Below are positions 34,054-43,302 of a DNA stretch of 64,000 bases, one piece after another. Source of the DNA: Sphingomonas ginsengisoli An et al. 2013 (GTDB taxonomy: Bacteria > Pseudomonadota > Alphaproteobacteria > Sphingomonadales > Sphingomonadaceae); the NCBI RefSeq assembly GCF_009363895.1, contig NZ_CP045434.1, forward strand, positions 2,312,501 through 2,376,500, in the 5' to 3' direction. The stretch's first letter is position 1, and the number at the start of each line of letters is the position of its first letter. The translations under genes and the position numbers were made by a program. The notes under the pieces were generated by a model. That model did no database searches. It saw only the letters and a program-made list of their open reading frames with translations, and had not been told where the DNA came from.

Positions 34054-35667
34054 ATGCGTACCCTCCTCCTGGCACCCGCCCTGTTCCTTGCCCTCACCGG
34101 CGCCGGCCCGATCGATCCCGCCCGGATCAAGGCCGACGTCCGCATGCTTTCCTCCGATGCGTTCGAAGGACGTGGTCCCGGTGAGCCGGGCGAGCAGAAG
34201 GCGATCGCCTATATCGCGCGGCAGATGGCGGCGGCGGGGCTGCAGCCGGCGGGCGAGGGCGGGAGCTGGTATCAGCCGATCAACTTCGTCCGCCTCGACA
34301 CGCTGCCCGGCGGGCGCCTGACGGTCGCCATGCGCGGCCGCCCGGCCGTGCTGCGCGACGGCCCCGACCTCGACATCAACCCGACCGCGCCCGGCCGCAC
34401 CCACCTCACCGGCCTGCCGCTGGTGTTCGCCGGCTGGGGCGCGCCCGATCCGGCCCGCGGCTGGGACGCGTTCCAGGGGGTCGACGTGCGCGGCAAGGTG
34501 GTGGTGATGCTCGCCAACGATCCCGACTTCGAGGCCGGGCGCGACCTCGGCTTCGGTGGCCGCGCTTTGTCCTTCGCCGGGCGCGGCGGGGCCAAGGTCG
34601 TCGCCGCGGCCAAGGCCGGCGCCGCGGGCGTGCTCTTCATCCACGAGGAAGCCGCCTACAGCTGGCCCTACAGCCAGGTCGGCGGCAGCATCCGCGTGCC
34701 GGCCTTCAGCTATGCGCCCCTGAAGCCGACCAGCATCAGGTTCAGCGGCATCGTCCGCGGCCCGGCGATCCTGCCGCTGCTCGCGCGCGCCGGCTACACC
34801 CTGCCGGCCTTGAAGCAGCGCGCCCGCAGCGCCGCCTTCCGCGCCTTCGCGCTCCCTGGCACGGTCAGCGTCGACGCCACCAACCGCGCGACCAACGTCG
34901 TCAGCCACAATGTCGTCGGCATCCTGCGCGGCGCGGCGCGGCCCAACGACTATGTCCTCTACGGGGCGCATTGGGACGCCAACGGCCACAACGGTCCCGA
35001 CGCGCGCGGCGACAGCATCCGCAACGGCGCGATCGACAATGCCACCGGCACGTCGGAGATGCTCGAGATCGCGCGTGCCTTCGCCCACGGCCCGCGGCCG
35101 CAGCGCTCGATCGTCTTCGCCGCCTGGACCGCCGAGGAGAAGGGCCTGCTCGGCTCCGACTGGTTCGCCTCGCACCCGCTGGTCCCGCTCGCCCGCACCG
35201 CGGCGGTGATCAACCTCGACCCCCATGTGGCGCTGCCCGCCGCGCGCAACCTCGAACTCATCGGCCCCGGTCAGTCCGAGCTCGAAGCGATGCTGGTCCA
35301 GGCCGCCCGCGAGCAGGGGCTGCGGGTCGATCCCGAGCCGAGCCCCGAGGCTGGCTGGTATTTCCGTTCGGACCATTTCCCCTTCGCCCAGCGCGGGGTG
35401 CCGGTGCTCGCCTTCCGCGGGGGACGGGACCTCCAGGTCGGCGGGACTGCCGCCGGGCAGCGGATCGTCGGCGCCTACAATGCGCGCTGCTATCATCAGC
35501 CGTGCGACGAGTTCGACCCCAAGTGGACCTTCGCCGGCACCGCCCAGGAAGCGCTGGCCGCCTATCGCGTCGGCCAGATGGTCGCCGACAGCGACCGCTG
35601 GCCGGGCTGGCTGGCCGGCGCGCCCTACGCCGCGACCCGCACCCAAAGCGCGGGCGAACGGCGCTGA
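34054..35667 (+). CDS. Secreted M28-family zinc aminopeptidase with PA-like insert
   Basis: 537 residues from the ATG at 34054, chosen because a signal peptide (MRTLLLAPALFLALTGAGPI) begins there; the frame opens 22 codons earlier. The conserved start KADVRMLSSDAFEGRGPGEP is typical of this group. A protease-associated domain spans about 120-260. The peptidase core has the zinc ligands in order: YGAHWDANG (His), IDNATGTSEM (Asp), AEEKGLLGS (catalytic and ligand Glu), VINLDPH (Asp) and FRSDHFPF (His). All are present, so it should be an active periplasmic or secreted aminopeptidase. Its start lies near the LexA box, but the box is much closer to imuA. Confidence 0.9.
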   Translation: MRTLLLAPALFLALTGAGPIDPARIKADVRMLSSDAFEGRGPGEPGEQKAIAYIARQMAAAGLQPAGEGGSWYQPINFVRLDTLPGGRLTVAMRGRPAVLRDGPDLDINPTAPGRTHLTGLPLVFAGWGAPDPARGWDAFQGVDVRGKVVVMLANDPDFEAGRDLGFGGRALSFAGRGGAKVVAAAKAGAAGVLFIHEEAAYSWPYSQVGGSIRVPAFSYAPLKPTSIRFSGIVRGPAILPLLARAGYTLPALKQRARSAAFRAFALPGTVSVDATNRATNVVSHNVVGILRGAARPNDYVLYGAHWDANGHNGPDARGDSIRNGAIDNATGTSEMLEIARAFAHGPRPQRSIVFAAWTAEEKGLLGSDWFASHPLVPLARTAAVINLDPHVALPAARNLELIGPGQSELEAMLVQAAREQGLRVDPEPSPEAGWYFRSDHFPFAQRGVPVLAFRGGRDLQVGGTAAGQRIVGAYNARCYHQPCDEFDPKWTFAGTAQEALAAYRVGQMVADSDRWPGWLAGAPYAATRTQSAGERR

Positions 35668-35678
35668 GCCAGTCGTCG

Positions 35679-36458
35679 ATGCGCCCGGCCGACATCCTCC
35701 GCACGCTGCTGGCGGGCGTGCTGCTGACGCTGCTGGGCGGATGCACGCTCAACCCGGCATCCTTCGCGCCGGCGGACGAGCAGCGCCAGGCGATGGCCTA
35801 TTTCCGAACGATCGACGAGGCGCGGGGGACCGCCGATCCCGCCAAGCTGACCTTGCCGGCGGGGACGAGCGTGCCGGCCGACATCTTCCGCCAGCTTGCC
35901 GTCGCGACGCCGAAGGTGACGCCCCGCATGGTCGGCTACTGGACGGTGAGCGGTGGTGGGGCGCGGCGATCGCGCCTCGTCTATGCGCTCGACGACGGGC
36001 CCCGCTCGGGGTTGGTCACGATCATGCTCGTGCGGTCTGACGACAGCCGGTCTGACGGAGGCATTTTCTGGCAGCCTCTCGGGCGTCCGCTCGACGAAGC
36101 GACCCGCTTCTCGCTCGCGGCCGGCCGAGAGGCCGTCATTCTCCTGCTGATCCCGCTCGCCGCCTGGGCGCTGTCGATCGCCGCGATCGTCCGCGTCTGG
36201 CGGAGCGGCCTGTTTCGCCGGCGATTGCTGTGGACGCTCGGCTGTCTGCCCGGCTGGATGCTGCTGTCGATCGCCTGGCCAAGCGGCGACCTCGGCCTCA
36301 AGCTGCTCTACTTCTCGCTGCTGCCCGCGGGCTTTCGGCAGATCGGACCGATCCCCGACAACTGGCTGATTACCGCCACGCTGCCGATCATCGCGATCGT
36401 GGTGCTGCTTCGACGAGCGCCACCGGCGACGCCAGCCGCCAGCGAGGCGTCGGCCTAG
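35679..36458 (+). CDS. Putative lipoprotein-type membrane protein, unknown function
   Basis: 259 residues. It starts with a signal carrying a lipobox (LAGVLLTLLGGC, Cys at about residue 22). A soluble region of about 120 residues follows, then three hydrophobic segments at about residues 150-170, 185-205 and 232-246. A lipidated N-terminus plus C-terminal membrane helices is an unusual combination; the first segment could instead be an uncleaved anchor. I do not recognise the family. It follows the M28 gene by 11 bp and converges with the cyclophilin gene, overlapping its stop. Confidence 0.6.
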   Translation: MRPADILRTLLAGVLLTLLGGCTLNPASFAPADEQRQAMAYFRTIDEARGTADPAKLTLPAGTSVPADIFRQLAVATPKVTPRMVGYWTVSGGGARRSRLVYALDDGPRSGLVTIMLVRSDDSRSDGGIFWQPLGRPLDEATRFSLAAGREAVILLLIPLAAWALSIAAIVRVWRSGLFRRRLLWTLGCLPGWMLLSIAWPSGDLGLKLLYFSLLPAGFRQIGPIPDNWLITATLPIIAIVVLLRRAPPATPAASEASA

Positions 36459-37063
36459 TTGGCGACCCGCCGCGCGGTGCGGATGGTGACCGCGGGGTCG
36501 AGCATCTGGCCCTTCATCGGGCCAATTCCCTTGTCGGGCGAAACCGGGCTGGCGAGGATCGCCTTCACCACGTCCATCCCTTCGACCACATGGCCGAACA
36601 CCGCGAAGGCGTCGCCGAACGTCGTGATCGGCCCGGCGAGGATGAAGAAGTCCGACTTGGCGGTGCCCGGCCCGAGGTTGGCCATCGCCACCGCCCCGGC
36701 GTCCATCTTGAGCCCGGTCTGGCTCGGCGGCTCATGCGCGACCGGCGGGTAGAGCAGCCGCGCGTCCTTGGTGATCCCGGCCTGGATGAGGCCGTTGCCC
36801 GCGCCATAGGGCATCGCGCGATAGAAAGTGCTCCCGTCGAACCGCTTCGAATCGACGTAGCGCAGGAAGTTGGCGGTGGTCGCCGGCGCGTGGGCGCGGT
36901 CGAGCGCGAGCACGATCCGTCCCGCGGCGGTGTCGAGCGCCACGGTCACCAGATCGGTCGTCGCTGCCGGTGCCGCAGGGGCGGACGCGGGCGGCGGCAC
37001 AGTCTGGGCGGAAGCCGGAAAGGCGGCGAGCAGGGCGAGCGCGAGGGCGATTCGACGGGTCAT
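36455..37063 (-). CDS. Periplasmic cyclophilin-type peptidyl-prolyl isomerase
   Basis: 202 residues. A signal peptide (MTRRIALALALLAAFPASAQ) and a Pro/Ala-rich linker precede a cyclophilin domain starting VTVALDTAAGRIVLALDRAH. The conserved blocks TTANFLRYVDSKRFDGSTFY, GAVAMANLGPGTAKSDFFI and FGHVVEGMDVVKAI are present. It should catalyse proline isomerisation during envelope protein folding. The stop overlaps that of the plus-strand gene, and it is divergent from ctaB with 52 bp between. Confidence 0.92.
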   Translation of the reverse strand: MTRRIALALALLAAFPASAQTVPPPASAPAAPAATTDLVTVALDTAAGRIVLALDRAHAPATTANFLRYVDSKRFDGSTFYRAMPYGAGNGLIQAGITKDARLLYPPVAHEPPSQTGLKMDAGAVAMANLGPGTAKSDFFILAGPITTFGDAFAVFGHVVEGMDVVKAILASPVSPDKGIGPMKGQMLDPAVTIRTARRVAN

Positions 37064-37115
37064 GCGGCCAGCCTAGCGCCGCCCGGGCCATCCCACTATA
37101 TGCGCCGCGAGACTC

Positions 37116-38021
37116 ATGCCGACCGCCACCACCACCTTGCCCCTGCCAGCCGACTGGCGGGACCTGTTCGCGCTCACCAAGCCGCGCGTGATGACGCTGG
37201 TCGTCTTCACCGGCCTCGCCGGCCTGCTCGCCGCGCCGGTGACGCTGCACCCGGTGCTGGCGTTCACCGCTGTGCTGTGCATCGCGCTCGGCGCGGGCGG
37301 AGCGGCGGCGCTCAACATGTGGTATGAGGCCGACCTCGACGCGATGATGCGGCGGACCGAGAAGCGCCCGCTGCCCGCCGGCCGCCTCGATCGTCAGACC
37401 GCGCTCCATTTCGCCATCGGGCTATCGGCGATGTCGGTCATCCTGATGGACCTCGCCACCAATCACCTGGCGGCGCTGATCCTCGCTTTCTCCATTTTCT
37501 TCTACGCGGTGATCTACACCGTCTGGCTCAAGCGCCGGACCCCGCAGAACATCGTTATCGGCGGCGCCGCCGGCGCTTTCCCGCCGCTGATCGGCTGGGT
37601 CGCCGCGACCGGGCGGATCGAGCTGCTGCCGGTGCTGCTGTTCCTGCTCATCTTCCTGTGGACCCCGCCGCACTTCTGGGCGCTCAGCCTGTTCGTGCGG
37701 ACCGATTATGCCAAGGCCGGGGTGCCGATGCTGCCCGTGGTCGCCGGGCTGCCGCACACCCGCCTGCAGGTGCTGCTCTACACGCTGCCGATGGCCGCGG
37801 CGGCGGTCGCGCCCTGGCCGCTCGGCCTGACCGGCGCGCTCTATGGCGTCACTGCCGCGGTTGGCTCGGCGCTGTTTCTGCTGCTGTCGATCGCGGTGTG
37901 GCGCAACCGCGCGACCGAGCCGGCCGGCATGAAGCCCGAAAAGCAGCTGTTCGCTTATTCAATCATCTATCTCTTTGTCCTGTTCGGCGCGGTCGTCGCC
38001 GACCGCTGGTGGCCCCTATGA
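37116..38021 (+). CDS. ctaB: Protohaem IX farnesyltransferase (haem O synthase)
   Basis: 301 residues with about eight to nine membrane segments of the UbiA superfamily. The two Asp-rich prenyl-diphosphate motifs are [20 protein letters not shown] and the later polar loop near [30 protein letters not shown] is the CtaB hallmark. It adds a farnesyl group to haem B in the inner membrane for cytochrome oxidase. It opens a six-gene plus-strand run in which most stops and starts overlap by 4 bp. Confidence 0.96.
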   Translation: MPTATTTLPLPADWRDLFALTKPRVMTLVVFTGLAGLLAAPVTLHPVLAFTAVLCIALGAGGAAALNMWYEADLDAMMRRTEKRPLPAGRLDRQTALHFAIGLSAMSVILMDLATNHLAALILAFSIFFYAVIYTVWLKRRTPQNIVIGGAAGAFPPLIGWVAATGRIELLPVLLFLLIFLWTPPHFWALSLFVRTDYAKAGVPMLPVVAGLPHTRLQVLLYTLPMAAAAVAPWPLGLTGALYGVTAAVGSALFLLLSIAVWRNRATEPAGMKPEKQLFAYSIIYLFVLFGAVVADRWWPL

Positions 38022-38155
38022 ACACTCCCCGTCCCGAAGATGAGCTCGTCCGTGCCCGCCAGCGGGGCGGCGCGCGGATCACCGCCATCCTGCTCATCCT
38101 GTTCGTCGTCCTGACCTTCGCGATCACCATCGCCAAGCTGACGGTGAACCGGTGA
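38018..38155 (+). CDS. 45-residue single-pass membrane protein between ctaB and ctaG
   Basis: A short protein with a charged N-terminus ([14 protein letters not shown]) and one membrane helix ([20 protein letters not shown]). Its ATG overlaps the ctaB stop (ATGA), and its stop overlaps the GTG of ctaG. Such tiny proteins recur at this place in alphaproteobacterial oxidase operons (sometimes called CoxF-like), which supports a real gene. Its role in oxidase assembly is unknown. Confidence 0.75.
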   Translation: MNTPRPEDELVRARQRGGARITAILLILFVVLTFAITIAKLTVNR

Positions 38156-38712
38156 ACGCGCCCCAGCGGATCGAGCACGAGAAGCGCAACAAGAAGGTCG
38201 CGATCCGCGCCGCCTTGTTCGTCCTCTTCATGCTCGGTGTCGCCTTCGCCTGCGTGCCGCTCTACCGCGCCTTCTGCCAGGCGACCGGCTTCGGCGGCAC
38301 CCCGCGCCGCGCCGAGGTCGCGCCGGGCGCGGTGGCGGGAGAGATTACCGTCCGCTTCGACGCCAACATCAACGCCGCGCTGCCGTGGGAATTCCGCCCT
38401 GAGCAGAATACCGTCACCATCCACCCGGGCGAGAAGACCCAGATCAGCTATTTCGCGCATAACAACAGCCCGCGCGTCACCACCGGTCGTGCGGCGTTCA
38501 ACGTCTCGCCCGATCTTGCCGGCCAATATTTCAGCAAGATCCAGTGCTTCTGCTTCACCGAGCAGACGCTGCGCCCGGGCCAGAAGGCGCATATGCCGGT
38601 GGTGTTCTTCGTCGATCCGCAGATCCGCAAGGACCCGGCGACCAAGGACATTCACGAGATCACGCTGAGCTATACGTTTTACCCGGTGGAAAAACCCGCA
38701 GGCGCCAGCTAA
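38152..38712 (+). CDS. ctaG: Cytochrome c oxidase assembly protein CtaG (Cox11 family)
   Basis: 186 residues. One N-terminal membrane helix (AALFVLFMLGVAFACVPLYR) is followed by a periplasmic immunoglobulin-like domain. The copper-binding pair sits in KIQCFCFTEQTLRPGQ, the Cox11 signature, and VPLYRAFCQATGFGG carries the conserved third Cys. It delivers Cu to the CuB site of subunit I. GTG start at 38152 overlapping the previous stop. Confidence 0.95.
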   Translation: MNAPQRIEHEKRNKKVAIRAALFVLFMLGVAFACVPLYRAFCQATGFGGTPRRAEVAPGAVAGEITVRFDANINAALPWEFRPEQNTVTIHPGEKTQISYFAHNNSPRVTTGRAAFNVSPDLAGQYFSKIQCFCFTEQTLRPGQKAHMPVVFFVDPQIRKDPATKDIHEITLSYTFYPVEKPAGAS

Positions 38713-38750
38713 GGCCTCGCCCGAAACTCGCTTGAAACACGGGACCATCG

Positions 38751-39599
38751 ATGGCCGCTAGCACCAAGAACCATCCCTACCACATCCTGCCGCCGAGCCT
38801 GTGGCCGCTGGCCGGCAGCTTCTCCGCGCTGCTCCTGACGGGCGGCGGGGTGATGTGGATGCACGACAACCCCTACGGCAAGTTCGTCTGCATCGCGGGC
38901 CTGCTTGGCGTGCTGGCGGTGATGTTCAGCTGGTGGCGCGACGTGATCCACGAGGCGCATGCCGGCGATCACACCCCGATCGTCCAGCTTCACCTGCGCT
39001 ACGGGATGATCCTGTTCATCGCCTCCGAGGTGATGTTCTTCGTCGCCTGGTTCTGGGCCTATTTCATGAACGCGCTGTTCCCCAGCGCGGCCGAGAGCGT
39101 CGGCGCGCAGTGGCCGCCCAAGGGCATGGAGGTGCTGAACCCGTTCGGCTTCCCGCTCCTGAACACGCTGATCCTGCTGTGCTCGGGCACCACCGTCACC
39201 TGGGCGCACCATTCGCTGATCCACGGCGACCGCAAGGGCCTGAAGAACGGGCTGCTGCTGACCATCCTGCTCGGCATCACCTTCACCTGCATCCAGGCGT
39301 ATGAATATATTCACGCGCCCTTCAGCTTCTCGTCCGAGCATGCGACGGCGGAGAGCCCGGCCAACATCTACACCTCGGCCTTCTTCATGGCGACCGGCTT
39401 CCACGGCGCCCACGTCATCATCGGCACCATCTTCCTGATCGTCTGCTACCTGCGCGCGGTGAAGGGCGACTTCACCCCCAAGCAGCACTTCGGCTTCGAA
39501 GCGGCGGCCTGGTACTGGCACTTCGTCGACGTGGTGTGGCTGTTCCTGTTCGTCTCCATCTACATCTGGGGCGGATGGGGCGCCCCGATGCACGGGTGA
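38751..39599 (+). CDS. ctaE: Cytochrome c oxidase subunit III
   Basis: 282 residues with seven membrane segments. The family block RYGMILFIASEVMFFVAWFW contains the conserved membrane Glu. MATGFHGAHVIIGTIFL and AAAWYWHFVDVVWLFLF are also diagnostic. It is the third core subunit of the aa3-type oxidase. Subunits I and II are not in the window, although they normally precede ctaB, so they must be elsewhere. Confidence 0.96.
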   Translation: MAASTKNHPYHILPPSLWPLAGSFSALLLTGGGVMWMHDNPYGKFVCIAGLLGVLAVMFSWWRDVIHEAHAGDHTPIVQLHLRYGMILFIASEVMFFVAWFWAYFMNALFPSAAESVGAQWPPKGMEVLNPFGFPLLNTLILLCSGTTVTWAHHSLIHGDRKGLKNGLLLTILLGITFTCIQAYEYIHAPFSFSSEHATAESPANIYTSAFFMATGFHGAHVIIGTIFLIVCYLRAVKGDFTPKQHFGFEAAAWYWHFVDVVWLFLFVSIYIWGGWGAPMHG

Positions 39600-39970
39600 C
39601 CTCAGCCGACGAGCGGCAGGAGCCCGACGTGCTGGTGACGGCGTTGAAAGGAACCTGCCCCCGTTGCGGAAAGGGCCGGCTGTTTGCCGGCCCTGTTCGT
39701 TTCGCCGACCGCTGCAGCGCCTGCGGCCTCGACTACACCCAGTTCAACGTCGGTGACGGTCCCGCCGCCTTCCTCATCCTGATCGTCGGCGCGATCCTGG
39801 TGATCGCCGCGCTGGTGCTCGACGCCAGCCATGAGCCGCCGTGGTGGGTCCATCTCGTCTGGCTGCCGATCGGGCTCGTCCTGACCGGTGGCGGGTTGCG
39901 GCTGGCCAAGGCGTGGCTGCTTGGCGCAGAATATCGCAACCGCGCGCGCGAAGGGCGGCTGGTGAAATGA
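39596..39970 (+). CDS. DUF983 family membrane protein
   Basis: 124 residues. The N-terminal zinc-ribbon-like part has CPRCGKGRLFAG and DRCSACGLDY, two CxxC pairs. Two membrane helices follow (AAFLILIVGAILVIAALVL and a second near LVWLPIGLVLTGGG). DUF983 genes regularly sit between coxC and SURF1, and a role in oxidase biogenesis is inferred from that. I take the GTG at 39596, which overlaps the ctaE stop as GTGA; a GTG further in is possible. Confidence 0.85.
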   Translation: MTSADERQEPDVLVTALKGTCPRCGKGRLFAGPVRFADRCSACGLDYTQFNVGDGPAAFLILIVGAILVIAALVLDASHEPPWWVHLVWLPIGLVLTGGGLRLAKAWLLGAEYRNRAREGRLVK

Positions 39971-40581
39971 ACCGCCGCCAGCTGATAGTACCCACCATCC
40001 TGGTGCTGCTGCTGGTCGGCGTGCTGATCCGCCTCGGCTTCTGGCAGCTCGACCGTGCCCACCAGCGCGATCGCCAGGCCTCACTGCAGGCGCAGAACCT
40101 CCACCTCCCGCCGATGGCCTTTCCCGCCAGTCCGGTCGGCGATCAGTGGCTCTACCGCCGCGCCAGCGGTTTCTGCCTGTCGCCGGTCTCCGTCCAGACG
40201 CTCGGCGCTGGCGGCGCCGGTTTCCGCGTGCTCGCCGCCTGCCGCACCGGGGCCGAAGGGCCGGGCCTCACCGTCCAGCTCGGCACCACCCGCGATCCCA
40301 ATCAGAAAGTGCAGTGGGCTGGCGGCCCGGTCAGCGGCATCATCGACTATGCGCCCGACGAACGGCCGCTCTCGGTGCGCCTCTTCCACCATCAGCCGCG
40401 CACGCTGATGCTGGTCGCCGCCCCGCCGCTCGCGGGCCTCGCCGCCAACCCCGCCCCGGGCGCCGATGCCGAGGGGAACAGCAGCTGGTCCTACGCCGTC
40501 CAGTGGTTCCTGTTCGCCGCGGTCGCGCTCACCATCTACGTGATCGCCGTCGCCACCCGTCTGCGAAAGGCGCGCCCATGA
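39967..40581 (+). CDS. SURF1 family cytochrome oxidase biogenesis protein
   Basis: 204 residues. An N-terminal membrane helix with LIRLGFWQLDRAHQRDR is the SURF1 opening. The periplasmic part is beta-rich, and a C-terminal helix (YAVQWFLFAAVALTIYVIAV) contains the typical YAVQWF. SURF1 proteins aid haem a insertion into subunit I. ATGA overlaps on both sides show tight coupling with DUF983 and the M16 peptidase. Confidence 0.93.
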   Translation: MNRRQLIVPTILVLLLVGVLIRLGFWQLDRAHQRDRQASLQAQNLHLPPMAFPASPVGDQWLYRRASGFCLSPVSVQTLGAGGAGFRVLAACRTGAEGPGLTVQLGTTRDPNQKVQWAGGPVSGIIDYAPDERPLSVRLFHHQPRTLMLVAAPPLAGLAANPAPGADAEGNSSWSYAVQWFLFAAVALTIYVIAVATRLRKARP

Positions 40582-41810
40582 GCGCGTCGCTCCACCGGCT
40601 CGCCAACGGGATGGCGGTCGTCGCCGACCCGATGCCCGGCGCGCAGTCGGCGGCGGTCGGCCTCTACGCCGCGGTCGGTTCGCGCTTCGAGCCGGTCGGC
40701 AAAGGCGGCCTCGCCCACATGGTCGAGCATATGGTGTTCAAGGGCGCCGGCAGCCGCGACGCCCGCGCGATCGCCGAGGACATCGAGCATGTCGGCGGCT
40801 CGCTGAATGCCTGGACCGCGCGCGACCAGACCGCTTTCCACGCCCGCGTCCTTCCTGCCGACGTCCCCCTCGCGGTCGAGCTGATCGCCGACCTCGTCCG
40901 CGCGCCCCACTTCGACGCCGCCGAGCTCGAGCGCGAGAAGGGCGTCATCCTCTCCGAGCTGGGTGAGATCCTCGACAATCCCGAGGACCTGTCGGGCGAC
41001 CTGTTGTTCGAAGCCGCTTTTCCCGACCAGCCGCTCGGCCGCCCGGTCATCGGGACGGAGCCGTCGATCACCGGCTTCGCGGTCGCCGACCTCCACGGTT
41101 GGCTTGGCAACCAGTTCAGCCCGGAGCGATTGCTGCTGGTCGGCACCGGCGCGGTCGCGCCCGAGCGCCTGCTTGCCATGGCCGAGGCGCGTTTCGGCGA
41201 TCTCGCGCCGGGCCACCCCGCAGCCCAGCCGCCCGCCCGCTTCACCGGTCTCGCCCGCCAGCAGCAACGCCGCACCGCTCAGGCCCACTGGCACCTCGGC
41301 TGGGCCGCCCCGCCCGGCGCCGATCCGGCCATGCCCGCCGCCGCGGTATTCTCGCAAGCGGTCGGCGGCGGAATGTCCTCGCGGCTGTTCCAGCAGCTGC
41401 GCGAGGAGCGCGGCCTCGCTTATTCGATCTACGCCTGGGTGCAGGGATTCGCCGACACCGGCCTGTTCGCGGTCAGCGCGGCCACCGACCGCAAGGACGC
41501 CCCCGCCGCGCTGGCGCTCGCGCAGGACGTCGTCGCCGCCGCCGCCGAGACGCTAAGCGACCCCGAAGTCGCCCGCGCCAAGGCCCAGATCGAAGCGCAG
41601 CTGCGGATGAGCCTCGAAACCGTGCAGGGCCGCGCCGACCATCATGCCCGCTCGGTTGAGCTGTTCGGCCGGCTGATGAGCCTCGACGAATCGCTCGCCG
41701 AGCTCGCCGCGGTCGATGCCGCCGCTGCCTGCGCCGCGGGCACCGCGATGCTTGGCCAGCGCCCTGCCTTTGCCGCGATCGGCGGGGGCAAGCTGGCGCT
41801 CGCCGCATGA
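40578..41810 (+). CDS. M16 family zinc peptidase
   Basis: 410 residues, two homologous M16 halves. The inverted zinc motif HxxEH appears in LAHMVEHMVFKGAGSRDA, with the downstream Glu ligand in LEREKGVILSELGE. The second half has FSQAVGGGMSSRLFQQLREE, typical of the inactive half of processing-peptidase-like proteins. No signal peptide is seen, so it is cytoplasmic or peripheral. M16 genes commonly follow SURF1 in alphaproteobacteria. The substrate is unknown. Confidence 0.92.
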   Translation: MSASLHRLANGMAVVADPMPGAQSAAVGLYAAVGSRFEPVGKGGLAHMVEHMVFKGAGSRDARAIAEDIEHVGGSLNAWTARDQTAFHARVLPADVPLAVELIADLVRAPHFDAAELEREKGVILSELGEILDNPEDLSGDLLFEAAFPDQPLGRPVIGTEPSITGFAVADLHGWLGNQFSPERLLLVGTGAVAPERLLAMAEARFGDLAPGHPAAQPPARFTGLARQQQRRTAQAHWHLGWAAPPGADPAMPAAAVFSQAVGGGMSSRLFQQLREERGLAYSIYAWVQGFADTGLFAVSAATDRKDAPAALALAQDVVAAAAETLSDPEVARAKAQIEAQLRMSLETVQGRADHHARSVELFGRLMSLDESLAELAAVDAAAACAAGTAMLGQRPAFAAIGGGKLALAA

Positions 41811-42670
41811 CCGACCTCCAGACGATCGTCGCCGAGCCGTGGGCCGACTGCGGCCTCCTCGACAGCGGCCACGGCCGCAAGCTTGAGCGCTACGGCGACG
41901 TTCGGGTGATCCGCCCCGAGCCGCAGGCGATGTGGGCGCCTGCGAGCGACGACTGGTCCGCCGATGCCGAATTCGTTCCCGGCAGCGACGAGGACGGCGG
42001 CGGCCGCTGGGTCCACCAGCGCCCCGTCCGGGCCAGCTGGCCGCTGCAGCGCGACGGCGTCCGCTTCCACGCCAGCCTGACCCCGTTCCGCCACCTGGGC
42101 TTCTTCCCCGACATGGCGCCGCAATGGGACTGGATGCGCGCGCGCTCGGCCGACGCCGACGTGCTCAACCTGTTCGGCTACACCGGGGTCGGCACCTTGC
42201 TGCTGAGCGAGGCGGGAGCGCGGATGGTCCACGTCGACGCCTCCAAGAAGAGTGTCGAAGGCGGCCGCGCCAACGCGGCCCTCTCGAACATGACCGAGCG
42301 GCCGATCCGCTGGATCGTCGACGACGCCACCAAATTCACCGCGCGCGAGGTCCGCCGCGGGCGCCGCTACGACGGGATCCTGCTCGACCCGCCCAAGTTC
42401 GGCCGCGGTCCGACCGGGGAGATGTGGCGCCTCGAGGAGCATCTCGCCCCCCTGCTCGCCGACTGCCGCCAGCTGCTCGACGAGAACAGCCGCTTCCTCG
42501 TCCTCACCGTCTACGCCGTGCGGATGAGTGCGCTGAGCATCGCCGAACTCCTCCGCCAGACCCTCGCCGATTTGGGCGGGACGGTCGAATGCGGCGAGAT
42601 GGCGGTGCGCGAGGAAGCGCGCGGGCTGCTCCTCCCGACGGCCATTTTCGCGCGGTGGCGGCGCGACTAG
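41807..42670 (+). CDS. Class I SAM-dependent methyltransferase (RlmI/RlmK-like)
   Basis: 287 residues. The SAM-binding motif is VLNLFGYTGVGTLLLSEAG, followed by the acidic strand MVHVDASKKSVEGG. The catalytic-region motif GILLDPPKFGRGPTGE resembles the N-P-P-type loop of rRNA/DNA methyltransferases. The N-terminal half lacks an obvious PUA domain, unlike full RlmI. It probably methylates rRNA, but the target is inferred only from the fold. ATGA overlap with the M16 gene; convergent with ccmB. Confidence 0.85.
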   Translation: MTDLQTIVAEPWADCGLLDSGHGRKLERYGDVRVIRPEPQAMWAPASDDWSADAEFVPGSDEDGGGRWVHQRPVRASWPLQRDGVRFHASLTPFRHLGFFPDMAPQWDWMRARSADADVLNLFGYTGVGTLLLSEAGARMVHVDASKKSVEGGRANAALSNMTERPIRWIVDDATKFTAREVRRGRRYDGILLDPPKFGRGPTGEMWRLEEHLAPLLADCRQLLDENSRFLVLTVYAVRMSALSIAELLRQTLADLGGTVECGEMAVREEARGLLLPTAIFARWRRD

Positions 42671-43302
42671 GTCCGCAAGGCCCGCAAGCCCGCGCCGCCG
42701 ACGAACGGCGCGCCAGCGGTGATGAACAGGGCAGTCGCAGCTTCGAGCGCCAGCGCGCCCGGTTCGCCCGCCGCCGCGCCCGCTCCGAAAATCAGCAACG
42801 GCACCGCCAGCGGTAGCAGCAGCAGCCCACCCAGGGCCGCCGCGCCGCGCAGGCCCGCCGTCAGGCTCGCCACCGCCACCGCCAGCGCGGCGAGGGCCGG
42901 CGTCCCCACCGCCAGACTGGCCAGGCCCCGGCCGAGCGCCGCTCCGTCGAGTCCGAGCAGCGCCGCCCCCGGCAGCGCGGCGAGCAGCAGCAGCGGCCCG
43001 AAGGTCAGCCAGTGCCCCGCGATCTTGGCCGAGGCGGTCACTTCGTCAGCCACGCCGGCGACCGCCAGCTGGTCGAGCACCCCATCGGCGCGGTCGGGCT
43101 CGATCAGCCGCTCGATCGGCAGCAGCGCGGCGGTCAGCGCCGCGATCCACAGCGCCCCACCGCCGATTCGCGCCAGCAAGCGCGCATCGGGCCCGACCGC
43201 GAACGGCACCACCGCCACCACCAGCAGGAAGAAAGCGAGCGGCAGCCACGCCGCCGCGCTCAGCGCGCGCCGCACCTCGCGGAGGATCAGCCGCCCGGTC
43301 AT
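42667..43302 (-). CDS. ccmB: Haem exporter protein B (cytochrome c maturation)
   Basis: 211 residues with six hydrophobic segments and the CcmB opening (ILREVRRALSAAAWLPLAFF). LIEPDRADGVLDQLAVAGV is the conserved cytoplasmic loop. Together with CcmA it forms the ABC module that acts in haem handling for c-type cytochrome maturation. The ATG (43302) overlaps the ccmA stop by 4 bp. The other ccm genes are not in the window. Confidence 0.93.
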   Translation of the reverse strand: MTGRLILREVRRALSAAAWLPLAFFLLVVAVVPFAVGPDARLLARIGGGALWIAALTAALLPIERLIEPDRADGVLDQLAVAGVADEVTASAKIAGHWLTFGPLLLLAALPGAALLGLDGAALGRGLASLAVGTPALAALAVAVASLTAGLRGAAALGGLLLLPLAVPLLIFGAGAAAGEPGALALEAATALFITAGAPFVGGAGLRALRT

